The notes beneath the pieces are model-generated. The model had not been told where the DNA came from. It ran no database searches and saw only the letters and a list, made by a program, of their open reading frames with translations. The position numbers and the translations under genes were made by a program. Shown piece by piece: positions 46,622 through 55,979 of a stretch of 64,000 nt of DNA. The DNA comes from Acinetobacter sp. CFCC 10889. GTDB lineage: Bacteria; Pseudomonadota; Gammaproteobacteria; Pseudomonadales; Moraxellaceae. The stretch spans positions 1 through 64,000 of the forward strand of contig NZ_LQXQ01000015.1 in the NCBI RefSeq assembly GCF_003268395.1. Direction: 5' to 3'. Position 1 is the stretch's first letter, and the number at the start of each line of letters is the position of its first letter.

Positions 46622-47320
46622 ATGAAAAAAATTGTGGTTTTTTCAGGTGCAGGAATGAGCGCAGAAAGTGGAATCAGTACATTTCGTAATAGTAATGGTT
46701 TATGGGAAAATTATGATGTCCGTCAAGTGGCTACACCTGAAGCATGGCAAGCCAATCCTGCTTTAGTACAAGATTTTTATAATCAAAGGCGTCAAAATAT
46801 TTTAGATGCTGAGCCAAATGCTGCCCATCATCTCATCGCTGATTTGGAAATGGATTTTGATGTACAAGTCATCACACAAAATATTGATGACTTACATGAA
46901 CGAGCGGGCAGCAGTGCAGTACTGCATTTACATGGCAATATTCGTTTAGCAAAAAGCTCTAAACCCAATGCACAGTATGCAACAGACTTTTTTCCGATAG
47001 AAGGATGGGCGCTTGACCTTGAACGGGACAAATGTCCAGAAGGTTACCCTTTACGTCCACATGTGGTGTGGTTTGGTGAGGCTGTACCTGCTTATGAGGA
47101 TGCTATTCATGTGTTGCAAGATGCTGATATTTTTATCGTGATTGGCTCTACATTAAGTGTGTATCCCGTGGCAGGTTTGATCCATGAAATCCCTACACAC
47201 TGCAAAGCCTATTATATTGACCCCGAAGCAAGTTATGAACGAGTTCCGCAGCAGTATCAGTGTTTGAAAATGAATGCAACGGAAGGAATGCAGCAATTAG
47301 CTGAACAATTACGTGCCTAA
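46622..47320 (+). CDS. cobB: NAD-dependent protein deacylase, SIR2 family (CobB-like)
   Basis: This 232-residue sirtuin has FSGAGMSAESGISTFR at the NAD site, TQNIDDLHERAGSS, the catalytic His in LHLHGN, and a GSTLSVYPVAGL nucleotide-binding segment. The four zinc cysteines of class I sirtuins are not all present (only one Cys at KCPEGYP). It is therefore closer to small bacterial class III or U types, with desuccinylation or deacetylation possible. A GTG at 46613 lies three codons upstream, but the ATG at 46622 gives the usual N-terminus. Neither has a strong Shine-Dalgarno. Confidence 0.88.
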   Translation: MKKIVVFSGAGMSAESGISTFRNSNGLWENYDVRQVATPEAWQANPALVQDFYNQRRQNILDAEPNAAHHLIADLEMDFDVQVITQNIDDLHERAGSSAVLHLHGNIRLAKSSKPNAQYATDFFPIEGWALDLERDKCPEGYPLRPHVVWFGEAVPAYEDAIHVLQDADIFIVIGSTLSVYPVAGLIHEIPTHCKAYYIDPEASYERVPQQYQCLKMNATEGMQQLAEQLRA

Positions 47321-47352
47321 TTTTAATTTGTCAGGATGCTGTGTTGAACCGA

Positions 47353-47838
47353 TTAAAATGTTTTCAGCATCCAAATTTCACAGGCATGACTATGTCCTGT
47401 ATTGCCTTTAGGTTTTGCTACATGTTCAAAGCCTAGTTTTTCATAGAGTTTGACTGCTTGTTGTAATTGCTGCGTGGTTTCTAAATAACAGGCTTTAAAA
47501 CCTTGCTGTTGGGTAAAATCAAAAGCATGTTGTAAAATTTGTTGTGCGAAACCTAGACCACGAACTTCGGGTAGAAAATACATTTTTTGAATTTCTAAAA
47601 TTGTTGGATCACCGATTAAAGGCGATAAACCACCACCACCAAAAATTTGTCCATATTCATTTGTAATGACCCAATATTGGCTGTTAGGTTGTGTATAAAC
47701 GTTTGAAAGTTCATCTAAAATAGGGTCAGCCACCGCAAAGCCAGATTCTGCTGCTAAGCCAAACTCTTTGGAAACTTCACGTATAATGTGGGCGATTTGT
47801 GCATCATCGTGTGCTTGAATTGGACGTAGTGAATACAT
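47353..47838 (-). CDS. GNAT family N-acetyltransferase
   Basis: This 161-residue GNAT protein has WVITNEYGQIFGGGGLSPL, LEIQKMYFLPEVRGLGFAQQILQHAFDFTQQQGF (acetyl-CoA binding RGxGxA-type motif), and YEKLGFEHVAKP near the end. Substrate unknown. It is convergent with cobB and followed by a 200-bp gap before the acyl-CoA dehydrogenase gene's terminator. Confidence 0.85.
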   Translation of the reverse strand: MYSLRPIQAHDDAQIAHIIREVSKEFGLAAESGFAVADPILDELSNVYTQPNSQYWVITNEYGQIFGGGGLSPLIGDPTILEIQKMYFLPEVRGLGFAQQILQHAFDFTQQQGFKACYLETTQQLQQAVKLYEKLGFEHVAKPKGNTGHSHACEIWMLKTF

Positions 47839-47972
47839 AAATTTAAAAATATAAAATCTAACAATAGGATTTTTATAACAAATAAATATCAGTTTGGGTA
47901 AGTTTTTGAGAAGTAAATACTTGGATATTGAATAAATTTGATAGAAATTTTTTTATTATCAATAATTAACCA

Positions 47973-48000
47973 AAAAACCTCCTTTGTACAAAGGAGGTAT
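47973..48000 (-). terminator. Intrinsic terminator of the acyl-CoA dehydrogenase pair
   Basis: The minus strand carries ACCTCCTTT-GTAC-AAAGGAGGT, a perfect 9-bp stem with loop GTAC, followed by TTTTT. It is 41 bp past the stop of the second dehydrogenase gene. Confidence 0.92.
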
Positions 48001-48041
48001 GGAAAATGCGAATGTCTAAATTTGTAAGTCTAGAAGCAAAC

Positions 48042-49241
48042 TTATTTTAATTCACTTGATGATTTGCCGAGTTCACGGCGTGCAATAATCAATTGTTGAA
48101 TCTGCTGTGTACCCTCAAAAATATCAAGAATTTTAGAATCACGTGCCCATTTTTCTAACAATTCATCTTCGTTATAGCCAACACTTGCGGCAAGTTCAAC
48201 GCATTTCAGCGTGATTTCATTGCCCACACGACCAGCTTTGGCTTTGGCAATAGATGCTTCACGTGAGTTCGGCTTTTTATTGTCTGCCATCCATGCTGCT
48301 TTGAGCATCAGTAAGCGAGCCGCTTCCCATTCTGCTTTTATACGATAGATTTGTGCTGCAATATTAGATGATTGTAAATAAGGCGTTGTATAATTGGCAT
48401 CCAGTTGATCTTTAAAAATTTCTTTAATACGTTCTAATGATGCTTTAGCACAACCGACTGCCATTGCAGCGACGAGTGGTCGGGTATTATCAAAAGTTTC
48501 CATCACGCCTGCGAAACCTTTGGCAACATCAATTTCAGCATTACCTAATAAGTTTGCAGCAGGAACACGACAGTCAATAAAACTAATCGCAGCAGTATCA
48601 GAGGCTTTGATGCCAAGTTTATGTTCAAGGCGTTCAACTTTCATCCCTGCTGTGCCTTTTGGAACAACAAAGGATTTGATCGCAGCACGACCTAATTTTT
48701 TATCCAAAGTTGCCCAAACGACCACAGAATCCGCACGTTCGCCTGAAGTAACAAAGATTTTTTCACCATTTAAAATATAGTCATCACCATCTTGGGTTGC
48801 AGTGGTACGGATCGCAGCAGAGTCAGAACCACAACCCGGTTCAGTGATTGCCATTGCTGCCCACGTACCTTTGAAACGCTCAAGTTGTTCATCATTGGCA
48901 ACTGCTGCAATCGCAGAATTACCTAAACCTTGGCGTGGCATCGATAGTAATAGACCTGTATCGCCATAGCACATTTCAATAATGCCAAGAGCTGTCGACA
49001 TATTGGTGCCATTTTTATTACTTTTGTCTTGGTCACCACGTTTGTTGATGGCAGCGCCTGCATTTAGACCATCACCACCGTCATTCATCCCATCAAGTAA
49101 TGAAGCTAACATGTCTAATTCTTTCGGATAAGCATGTTCTGCTTTGTCATATTTACGAGAAAGTGGACGTAATACGTTTAATGCGGTTTCATGAGCTTGA
49201 TCAACCAACATTTTAAATTTTTTAGGATTTTGTAAATTCAT
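48042..49241 (-). CDS. Acyl-CoA dehydrogenase family protein (subunit with catalytic Glu)
   Basis: This 399-residue flavoprotein has the ACAD core: WAAMAITEPGCGSDSAAIRT near residue 133, NGEKIFVTSGERAD, and the FAD and substrate loop motifs. The C-terminal ILDIFEGTQQIQQLIIARRELG contains the Glu of the FEGT motif used as catalytic base in many ACADs. It probably oxidises an acyl-CoA with electrons to ETF. It is co-directional with, and 39 bp after, the second ACAD-like gene. Confidence 0.88.
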   Translation of the reverse strand: MNLQNPKKFKMLVDQAHETALNVLRPLSRKYDKAEHAYPKELDMLASLLDGMNDGGDGLNAGAAINKRGDQDKSNKNGTNMSTALGIIEMCYGDTGLLLSMPRQGLGNSAIAAVANDEQLERFKGTWAAMAITEPGCGSDSAAIRTTATQDGDDYILNGEKIFVTSGERADSVVVWATLDKKLGRAAIKSFVVPKGTAGMKVERLEHKLGIKASDTAAISFIDCRVPAANLLGNAEIDVAKGFAGVMETFDNTRPLVAAMAVGCAKASLERIKEIFKDQLDANYTTPYLQSSNIAAQIYRIKAEWEAARLLMLKAAWMADNKKPNSREASIAKAKAGRVGNEITLKCVELAASVGYNEDELLEKWARDSKILDIFEGTQQIQQLIIARRELGKSSSELK

Positions 49242-49280
49242 GATAATTTATTTCCTTGAATTTTATATTTTTATGGTTGA

Positions 49281-50576
49281 TTAAGCATGTAAGCCAGAAT
49301 GTAAAATCGCTGTCGCACGAAGATCACGATACCAACGTTCAACAGGATGTTCTTTGGTAAAACCATGTCCACCTAAAATTTGTACCCCATTGGTGCCAAT
49401 TTGCATGGATTTTTCAGCACATAATAAACGTGCAAGATAAGCTTCACGATGGAATGGTTTACCTGCCTCAGCTAAGCTAGCAGCATTTAACACCAACATT
49501 CGCATAGCATCAATTTCAATCGCCATGTCTGCGATCATAAATGCCACACTTTGACGATGTGAAATCGGTTCACCAAACGCTGTACGTTCATTGGCATATT
49601 GGATGCAATAGGCTTTGGCTGCTTCACACGTTCCAACAGCCATTGCACACCACATCAAATTACCTAAATCTAAAAATGCAGTATAATTAAAATCATCATC
49701 ACCTAAGCGTAAAGCAGGGCTTTGATTAAACTTTAATGTGACTGTTTCAGTACCTTTTAGACCCATTGCAGGGCTTTTTTGATAACTGATCGTGGCATCA
49801 CGTTTGACCACAAATACATCTGCTTTGCCATTTAACTCGGCACTGACAATAAAAATTTCAGCAGATTCACCTAATAAAACTAAGGTTTTTTCACCTGTAA
49901 TCGTAAAGTTGCCATTGTTTGAAGTTGCTTTGGTTTTTAAACGGTATGGATCAAAAGCAGGCGTTGCTTCTTGCACTGCAAAGGTTGCTCGAAGTGTAGG
50001 ATCTTCTGCAAAAGCAGGTAAATAGATAGACTGTACTTGTGCAGAACCCCATAAGGTAATTGCATTGATACTGCTGAATGTAGACAATAATCCAGCAGCA
50101 AGTGAAAAGTCACCTTTGGCTAAGCTTTCTGCAATCAGAACATTACTTAAAATATTTTGTTCAGTCGCTACACCACCCAAAGCCTCAGGTAAAGCATAAT
50201 AATTAATACCTAGATCAAGGCTATGTTGCCATAATTCTTCAGGAAATTTTTCATCGTGATCGGCTTGATGTGCAAGAGGATAAAGCACTTCTGAGGCAAA
50301 CTGAGACATCGCATCTACCGTCATTTGCTGTTCTTCAGTCAGATTTAAATCAAATAAATTTTTTGACTGTGCAGGTAGACGTTGTTTGTTTGCATCTTGG
50401 TTTGGTTTAAATGCTTTTTGTGAAGCCGAAAGCGTTTTAAAACCAACTTTAGACCCCTGATAAAGTGATTTTTCAACAAATTTGCGAAGTTTTAATTGGT
50501 CTAATAATTCGCTTCCCGCAATTTTTGTAATGAGATTTAAGCCCAAGCCCTGAGCTTTATTTACCATGTTGGTCAT
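49281..50576 (-). CDS. Acyl-CoA dehydrogenase-like protein lacking the C-terminal catalytic Glu motif
   Basis: This 431-residue ACAD-like protein has a 75-residue N-terminal extension rich in Lys/Gln, then the ACAD middle domain (ATFAVQEATPAFDPYRLKT; FTITGEKTLVLLGESAEIF) and helical C-terminus with QILGGHGFTKEHPVERWYRDLRA. It stops at TAILHSGLHA, where active ACADs have a catalytic Glu in an IYEGT-type motif. It may be a partner of the adjacent dehydrogenase in a heteromeric complex. The start at 50576 is in-frame and the extension is real unless a downstream Met is used. Confidence 0.82.
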   Translation of the reverse strand: MTNMVNKAQGLGLNLITKIAGSELLDQLKLRKFVEKSLYQGSKVGFKTLSASQKAFKPNQDANKQRLPAQSKNLFDLNLTEEQQMTVDAMSQFASEVLYPLAHQADHDEKFPEELWQHSLDLGINYYALPEALGGVATEQNILSNVLIAESLAKGDFSLAAGLLSTFSSINAITLWGSAQVQSIYLPAFAEDPTLRATFAVQEATPAFDPYRLKTKATSNNGNFTITGEKTLVLLGESAEIFIVSAELNGKADVFVVKRDATISYQKSPAMGLKGTETVTLKFNQSPALRLGDDDFNYTAFLDLGNLMWCAMAVGTCEAAKAYCIQYANERTAFGEPISHRQSVAFMIADMAIEIDAMRMLVLNAASLAEAGKPFHREAYLARLLCAEKSMQIGTNGVQILGGHGFTKEHPVERWYRDLRATAILHSGLHA

Positions 50577-50737
50577 TTGAATACCTAGTTTTTTTGTGGT
50601 GGTATGCGAACTATCCTGCCATGCGATTTTATAAAAAACTATGTCAAAGTTGACGAACTAATATGAACAAGATAAATGGAAAATAGAGTAGATACGATGT
50701 TGTTAAATTAATGAAATTTAATATTTATTTATTGTTT

Positions 50738-50759
50738 TTAAAAACCAACAAAAGTTGGC
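50738..50759 (-). terminator. Intrinsic terminator of the ABC1 kinase gene
   Basis: The minus strand has AGCCAAC-TTTT-GTTGG, a 5-bp stem, followed by TTTTT, about 65 bp past the stop codon. Confidence 0.7.
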
Positions 50760-50824
50760 TATTGACTAAAATGACAATTTCAAAATGATGTCATTCTAGT
50801 CAGCCCACGATTTAGATCAGTATT

Positions 50825-52198
50825 TTAGATAAAGGGTGTGATCATTTTACGGACATTGGTTTTGGCTTCAATCACCGTCATAAAGGTATACGCACCAATA
50901 AATTTTCGACTAATAAACATAAACTCTTTTGGTGGAATGGTGAAATAACGTGAAGTCATAGATTTAGAGGCTTGTTGCATCACACGGCTATGTAGTTGGC
51001 TTTTTTTCCAATCATAACGATTCTGCTCATCCATAACGCCTTGTGGTATGTCAGGGTTATTTATTGGTGAGCTAAATGCTTCAGTTGCCAATAAAAACAC
51101 TTTTGCCATACCAGGTTTAATGTCCGCAGGCATGCCATCAAAAAATTCATAACCTGTCATGGCATTGACCATTGCATTGCTATCATGTTCATAGCCTGCT
51201 TTGATCAGATTGCGTGCAACTTGTAAGAGTTGAGCATCAAACTGGCGAATCGCTCCAAAATCTAGCAGAATGATTTTATCTTTAATGTCATCACCATTAC
51301 CCAAACGGACTAAATAGTTGCCAAAGTTCGGGTCAGTTTGCATTTCACCCCATTCAAAAATCTCACGTACAGCGATTTCCAAAGAGGCTTCACCTAAGGC
51401 ATTGCGGCGCTCTTGTGGCAAAGACAGCATGACAGGGCTGTTAATCGGTACACCACGTTCAAAAGTCATACACAGTACACGGTCTGTACTATATTGATCA
51501 ATAATTTGTGGCACAGCATAGCGAGCATCATTTTTGAGGCGATCAGCAAAACGGCGAGTGGTTGCAGCTTCGATATGATAGTCCACTTCACGATGCATCA
51601 TGTCACGAACTTCTTCAAACCATTGGTCAAATTCACGTGTTTGCGGCACCATACGTGTTAGTTTGAGCATATTTCTAAATAAACTCATATCAGAATCAAT
51701 TGCTTCTGCGACACCCGGATATTGAATTTTTAATACCAACTCTAAACCATCGGATTTACGAGTTGCACGATGTACTTGTGCTAATGATGCTGTTCCAATG
51801 GGTTCATGGTCAATGGTTAAATCATCAAGTTTAGCGCCTAATTGATTCACCAATTGTTCTTTGATGGCAGGCCAAGCAAGTGCAACAGTTTGATTATTTA
51901 ACGTATTTAATGCTTGTGTAATTTCCTCTGGTAAAAAGTGTTCGCCATATAGCGCCATCATTTGACCGATTTTAACGATTGAACCTTTGAGTTTGCCAAT
52001 TTCTGCAACAAGATAATCGGCTTGCTCTTTCATGGCTTTCTTACGTTTTTTTTCTTTTTCCTCTTCACTTGAAAAGATTGAACTTGCGCTTGAAGCAGCC
52101 CAACGAGATCCTGCTAACAAAGAGGCTTTAGCAATAGATAAGCGTCTGTCCAAGGAAGATGTTTTTAACTGTTTAAGCTTATCGTTCTGATCTGACAT
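50825..52198 (-). CDS. ABC1 kinase family protein (UbiB/AarF-like)
   Basis: This 457-residue protein has ABC1-family motifs: the KxGQ segment GSIVKIGQMMALYGEHFLPEEI, IGTASLAQVHRA, the lysine in LKIQYPGVAEAI, an ESD-like MHREVDYHIEAA, and DPNFGNYLVR with LLDFGAIRQF. UbiB/ABC1 proteins are atypical kinase-like ATPases tied to ubiquinone synthesis or lipid homeostasis. It lacks the C-terminal membrane helices of E. coli UbiB, so it may be the soluble type. The ATG at 52198 is used; an in-frame start at 52249 adds unrelated residues. Confidence 0.85.
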   Translation of the reverse strand: MSDQNDKLKQLKTSSLDRRLSIAKASLLAGSRWAASSASSIFSSEEEKEKKRKKAMKEQADYLVAEIGKLKGSIVKIGQMMALYGEHFLPEEITQALNTLNNQTVALAWPAIKEQLVNQLGAKLDDLTIDHEPIGTASLAQVHRATRKSDGLELVLKIQYPGVAEAIDSDMSLFRNMLKLTRMVPQTREFDQWFEEVRDMMHREVDYHIEAATTRRFADRLKNDARYAVPQIIDQYSTDRVLCMTFERGVPINSPVMLSLPQERRNALGEASLEIAVREIFEWGEMQTDPNFGNYLVRLGNGDDIKDKIILLDFGAIRQFDAQLLQVARNLIKAGYEHDSNAMVNAMTGYEFFDGMPADIKPGMAKVFLLATEAFSSPINNPDIPQGVMDEQNRYDWKKSQLHSRVMQQASKSMTSRYFTIPPKEFMFISRKFIGAYTFMTVIEAKTNVRKMITPFI

Positions 52199-52364
52199 GA
52201 AGATTAAATCCTTTAAGTAAGCGATTGAGCATACAATAGTGTGTTGCATTTTACATGCTATCCACGTATTAAAATAGTTTTACCTGACCAATATCGTATC
52301 TTTTCGATTCAAAAAAGTTGAACTTGTATCTTGTTAATAAATGTCTAGGACAAAAAGTTAGACA

Positions 52365-52670
52365 CTACATACGATATTGAATTTTCAATGCCTCACGTTG
52401 CATTAAACTGCTTTTATTTTCCTGAATATACTGTGAAATCATCGCCTTAATATCATTACTCGTAAACCCAAGCGCATAGCCTTTGACAATGATAATGCTG
52501 GGTAAACTAAAGAAAAAATATTTTACATCCTCAAGTGTAGGTGTTTGAAATACGCCTTGTTCAATCAAGAGTTGTTGTAAAAATTGTTTTTCAATTTGTA
52601 CCGTATTTGTTTCTAAATCATCCCAATAACGGACTCGCATCGCCATCAAATTGTTGTGCTTATAGCTCAT
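52365..52670 (-). CDS. Hypothetical protein
   Basis: This 101-residue protein (MSYKHNNLMAMRVRYWDDLETNTVQIEKQ...) has a hydrophobic FFFSLPSIIIVKGYALGF in its second half and a basic C-terminus (SSLMQREALKIQYRM). It is not obviously a membrane protein. I do not recognise it. It lies upstream of the ABC1 kinase gene on the same strand with a 166-bp gap. Confidence 0.45.
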   Translation of the reverse strand: MSYKHNNLMAMRVRYWDDLETNTVQIEKQFLQQLLIEQGVFQTPTLEDVKYFFFSLPSIIIVKGYALGFTSNDIKAMISQYIQENKSSLMQREALKIQYRM

Positions 52671-52808
52671 GTAAATTTGCCAATAACATATTCATCACTA
52701 TAAATGGCGGAGATTCAATTTAAAATCAAGGCTCATTTAAAATTTATTGTCATATAAGTGCAAATTAAGCATGTTAAAACTAAAAACAAATGAGGAGATT
52801 TTACAGAC

Positions 52809-53033
52809 ATGAGCGAAATTAATTTGAAACTAATCAATGAAAAAATTGATGAATTTAAAAAAACGAGCAAAATTCCAGAAAAATTAGAAATAGGCTATAA
52901 AACCTATGCCCGTTTGATTGGACAAGATAAATTTTTTGATCATGTTACTCAGTCAGAAGATAGTTTAACTCGTTATTACAAAGGGATAAAAATTAAGCTA
53001 GTTGCTGAAAAGCATTTTTTTGCAGTGAAATGA
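52809..53033 (+). CDS. Hypothetical small protein
   Basis: This 74-residue Lys-rich protein (MSEINLKLINEKIDEFKKT...KHFFAVK) has a good GAGGAG Shine-Dalgarno about 14 bases upstream. Start and stop are well placed but I recognise no family. It is in a pocket of small hypothetical genes. Confidence 0.55.
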   Translation: MSEINLKLINEKIDEFKKTSKIPEKLEIGYKTYARLIGQDKFFDHVTQSEDSLTRYYKGIKIKLVAEKHFFAVK

Positions 53034-53197
53034 TGGATTTTAATCAACAATAGAAGCTATGGTTTTTTAATATTTTCCCAAAAGTGCTGCTCTAATTTTT
53101 CATTGCAATTTTTTCTCAGTCTTTTATTATTTTAGAGCGTATTTTACGTATTTTAGTTGAAATAATAAATATTCATTTGTGCACTTTTGGGGAAAAA

Positions 53198-53584
53198 ATG
53201 AAATCAGCATTTTGGGGATTCGCTGTGTGTGGCATTTTCAGTACAAGCGTTTCAGCAATGGGGTATTCATCAGAATATTTTGCATGTATGAATAATGCAC
53301 AGGCATCTACAACACAAGCAGCATTGTGTATGAAGTCAGAACTTAAACAGCAAACGAAACGCTATGAATACTTTGCGGATATTCATGTCAAAGTATTGCC
53401 AAAAGAACAACAAAAATCTCAAGAAACAATCAATAAAAAATGGCTGACTTTAAGAGATGAGCATTGTTTGATTAAAAATTTAAAATTATCTGTTGGTCAT
53501 GCCAGTAAATATTATTCTTGTGCCTTGAAAAAGACTCAAGCTCAAGCGGATTTACTCGAAAAACAGGCTTATAAATATCGTTGA
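53198..53584 (+). CDS. LprI-like (DUF1311-type) secreted protein
   Basis: This 128-residue protein has a signal peptide (MKSAFWGFAVCGIFSTSVSA) and the small cysteine-rich, charged helical pattern of the DUF1311/LprI lysozyme-inhibitor family: ACMNNAQASTTQAALCMKSELKQQTKRYEYF, KWLTLRDEHC, and YYSCALKKTQAQADLLEK. It is probably periplasmic. The ATG at 53198 follows GGGGAAA, which supports it over an upstream start at 53177. Confidence 0.7.
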   Translation: MKSAFWGFAVCGIFSTSVSAMGYSSEYFACMNNAQASTTQAALCMKSELKQQTKRYEYFADIHVKVLPKEQQKSQETINKKWLTLRDEHCLIKNLKLSVGHASKYYSCALKKTQAQADLLEKQAYKYR

Positions 53585-53677
53585 TTTTAGCCTAAGCTGA
53601 TTTAAAGCATTATAAATGTAAACAAAACAAGGTATCATTAGAGCGTTTTTTATATACTGACCTTGGAGAGACCTTAA

Positions 53678-54688
53678 GTGGATCGACCGACTATTAGCGC
53701 TGAACATTTACAAGAAGCTGCTGACCACCTCATAACCATTCGTGATTTTATTCGTTTTGGGGTGACAGCATTACGTCAATACGATGCACATTTAGGTCAG
53801 GGTACAGAAGATTATTTTGCAGAAAGTTCAGCATTGGTGCTACAAACCATGTCTTTGGACTGGAATGCAGACAATGAAATTTTAGATGCAAAATTATTAC
53901 CAAGTGAAAAAGCTGAATTTTTGGCATTGTTAGAACGTCGTATTAATGAAAAAGTACCTACATCTTATTTACTCAACTTGGCGTATTTTGATGGTAAACC
54001 GTACTATGTTGATGAGCGAGTTCTGATTCCACGTTCACCGATTGCTGAATTGATTCAAAATCGTTTTGCGCCATATTGTTTGGATGAAAATGGTGAAGCC
54101 CGTGAAGGTGTAAATAATCTACCTGAAAATACTCATCCGAAAACACCACAACGTATTTTGGATATGTGCACAGGTTCAGGCTGTATCGCAATTGCATTAG
54201 CCTATGCTTATCCAGAGGCGGAAGTGGATGCAACTGATATTTCTAAAGAAGCGTTGGAAGTGGCTTCAATTAATACAGAACATCATGATAAGCAGTATCA
54301 AGTTGCATTACTTGAATCTGATTTGTTTGAAAAAATTCCTGCTGAAAATCAATATGATCTGATCGTTTCAAATCCACCTTATGTGGATGCAGAAGACATG
54401 GCAGATTTGCCTGATGAATTTCATCATGAGCCAGAACTTGCACTTGCAGCAGGTCAAGATGGTTTGGATCTTGTTCGTAAAATGTTAGCACAAGCAGCAG
54501 ACTACTTAACTGAAAATGGTTTAATTGTCATTGAAGTCGGTAATTCTGAATGGGCAATGCGTCAAAACTTCAATACCATTGATTTTTATTGGTTACAGTT
54601 CCAAAAAGGTGGTACAGGTATTTTTGCCTTAACTGCTGAACAATGTCGTACATTCCGTGATTTATTTATTCAGTCTATTCAAGCATAA
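53678..54688 (+). CDS. prmB: Ribosomal protein L3 N(5)-glutamine methyltransferase
   Basis: This 336-residue class I methyltransferase has the HemK/PrmB layout: an N-terminal helical domain, LIPRSPIAELIQNRF, the SAM motif RILDMCTGSGCIAIALAYAYP, and the NPPY motif SNPPYVDAEDM near residue 231 that binds the glutamine side chain. PrmB methylates Gln of ribosomal protein L3 rather than release factors. It starts with GTG at 53678, preceded by TTGGAGAG. aroC follows after 12 bp, probably as an operon. Confidence 0.93.
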   Translation: MDRPTISAEHLQEAADHLITIRDFIRFGVTALRQYDAHLGQGTEDYFAESSALVLQTMSLDWNADNEILDAKLLPSEKAEFLALLERRINEKVPTSYLLNLAYFDGKPYYVDERVLIPRSPIAELIQNRFAPYCLDENGEAREGVNNLPENTHPKTPQRILDMCTGSGCIAIALAYAYPEAEVDATDISKEALEVASINTEHHDKQYQVALLESDLFEKIPAENQYDLIVSNPPYVDAEDMADLPDEFHHEPELALAAGQDGLDLVRKMLAQAADYLTENGLIVIEVGNSEWAMRQNFNTIDFYWLQFQKGGTGIFALTAEQCRTFRDLFIQSIQA

Positions 54689-54700
54689 GGAGTCGTGAGC

Positions 54701-55795
54701 GTGGCAGGTAACAGTATAGGACAGCTTTTCCGTGTAACGACTTGTGGCGAATCTCACGGTGTGGGCTTGATGGCGATTGTAGATGGTGTGCCGCCGGGGC
54801 TTGAACTTTGTGCAGAAGATTTGCAAAAAGATTTGGATCGCCGTAAACCGGGAACTTCAAAGTTTGCTACACAACGTAAAGAACCTGATGAAGTGGAAAT
54901 CATTTCAGGGGTGTTTGAAGGCAAAACCACTGGAACGCCTATTGGTTTATTGATTCGCAATACTGACCAAAAATCAAAAGACTATGGCAATATTGCACAG
55001 ACTTTCCGTCCTGGTCATGCAGATTATACCTATACCCATAAATACGGTTTCCGTGATTATCGTGGTGGTGGTCGCTCAAGCGCACGTGAAACAGCAATGC
55101 GTGTTGCTGCGGGTGCGATTGCCAAGAAATTTTTAACTGAAAAATTTGGTATCGTGATTCGTGGTCATGTGACACAAATCGGGACAGAAGTTGCTGAAAA
55201 ATTGGATTGGAATGAAGTACCAAATAATCCATTCTTTTGTGGGGATGTCGATGCAGTACCACGTTTTGAGGCTTTGGTGACTTCTTTACGTGAACAAGGT
55301 ACAAGCTGTGGCGCAAAACTCGAAATTCTTGCTGAAAAAGTGCCTGTCGGTTGGGGTGAACCTGTATTTGATCGTTTAGATGCAGATATTGCCCATGCCA
55401 TGATGGGAATCAATGCGGTAAAAGGTGTTGAAATCGGTGATGGTTTTGCAGTTGCAGGGCAGTTTGGGCATGAAACTCGTGACGAACTCAGCACTGATGG
55501 ATTCCTTGCCAATCATGCAGGGGGTATTTTGGGTGGTATTTCAAGCGGTCAAACCATTCGTGTTGCGATTGCACTTAAGCCAACAGCAAGTATTACCACA
55601 TCAGGTAAAACCATCAATATGGATCGTGAAGATACTGATGTTTTAACCAAAGGTCGTCATGATCCGTGCGTAGGTGTTCGTGCCACACCGATTGCTGAAG
55701 CAATGTTGGCAATTGTGTTAATGGATCACTTTATGCGCCATCGTGCGCAGAATGCTGATGTCGTTGCACCGTTCGCACCGATTGAGCCAAAGTAA
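54701..55795 (+). CDS. aroC: Chorismate synthase
   Basis: This 364-residue enzyme converts EPSP to chorismate, the last shared step of aromatic synthesis. Clear motifs are [47 protein letters not shown], and [11 protein letters not shown] at the end. There are two close GTGs; the one at 54701 has the AAGGAG Shine-Dalgarno at 54687-54692 at normal spacing and gives the common N-terminus [10 protein letters not shown]. It is 12 bp from prmB and followed by an intrinsic terminator. Confidence 0.95.
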   Translation: MAGNSIGQLFRVTTCGESHGVGLMAIVDGVPPGLELCAEDLQKDLDRRKPGTSKFATQRKEPDEVEIISGVFEGKTTGTPIGLLIRNTDQKSKDYGNIAQTFRPGHADYTYTHKYGFRDYRGGGRSSARETAMRVAAGAIAKKFLTEKFGIVIRGHVTQIGTEVAEKLDWNEVPNNPFFCGDVDAVPRFEALVTSLREQGTSCGAKLEILAEKVPVGWGEPVFDRLDADIAHAMMGINAVKGVEIGDGFAVAGQFGHETRDELSTDGFLANHAGGILGGISSGQTIRVAIALKPTASITTSGKTINMDREDTDVLTKGRHDPCVGVRATPIAEAMLAIVLMDHFMRHRAQNADVVAPFAPIEPK

Positions 55796-55813
55796 TTTAT
55801 TTATCGTGATGTT

Positions 55814-55840
55814 AAAGCCAGATTTCGATCTGGCTTTTTT
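55814..55840 (+). terminator. Intrinsic terminator after aroC
   Basis: AAAGCCAGAT and ATCTGGCTTT form a perfect 10-bp stem with loop TTCG, followed by a run of T. Confidence 0.92.
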
Positions 55841-55928
55841 ATGGGAAATAAGAACATGGATGAATAGGACTAATGGTTAAATTTTACGAAAATAATTTTT
55901 ATTTTGGACATGTGTTTCTATATTTTAA

Positions 55929-55955
55929 AAACTAAAGCATCCATGTGGATGCTTT
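55929..55955 (-). terminator. Probable intrinsic terminator after ychF
   Basis: On the minus strand AAAGCATCC and GGATGCTTT form a 9-bp stem with loop ACAT, followed by AGTTTTT. It lies 25 bp beyond the ychF stop. Confidence 0.7.
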
Positions 55956-55979
55956 AATTAAAACTATAATGAATAAGTT

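Noticed and set aside
47973-48000. AAAGGAGGT/ACCTCCTTT palindrome as a ribosome binding site or regulatory element
   Set aside because: It is the stem of a strong intrinsic terminator with a T-run, and no start codon follows at proper spacing.
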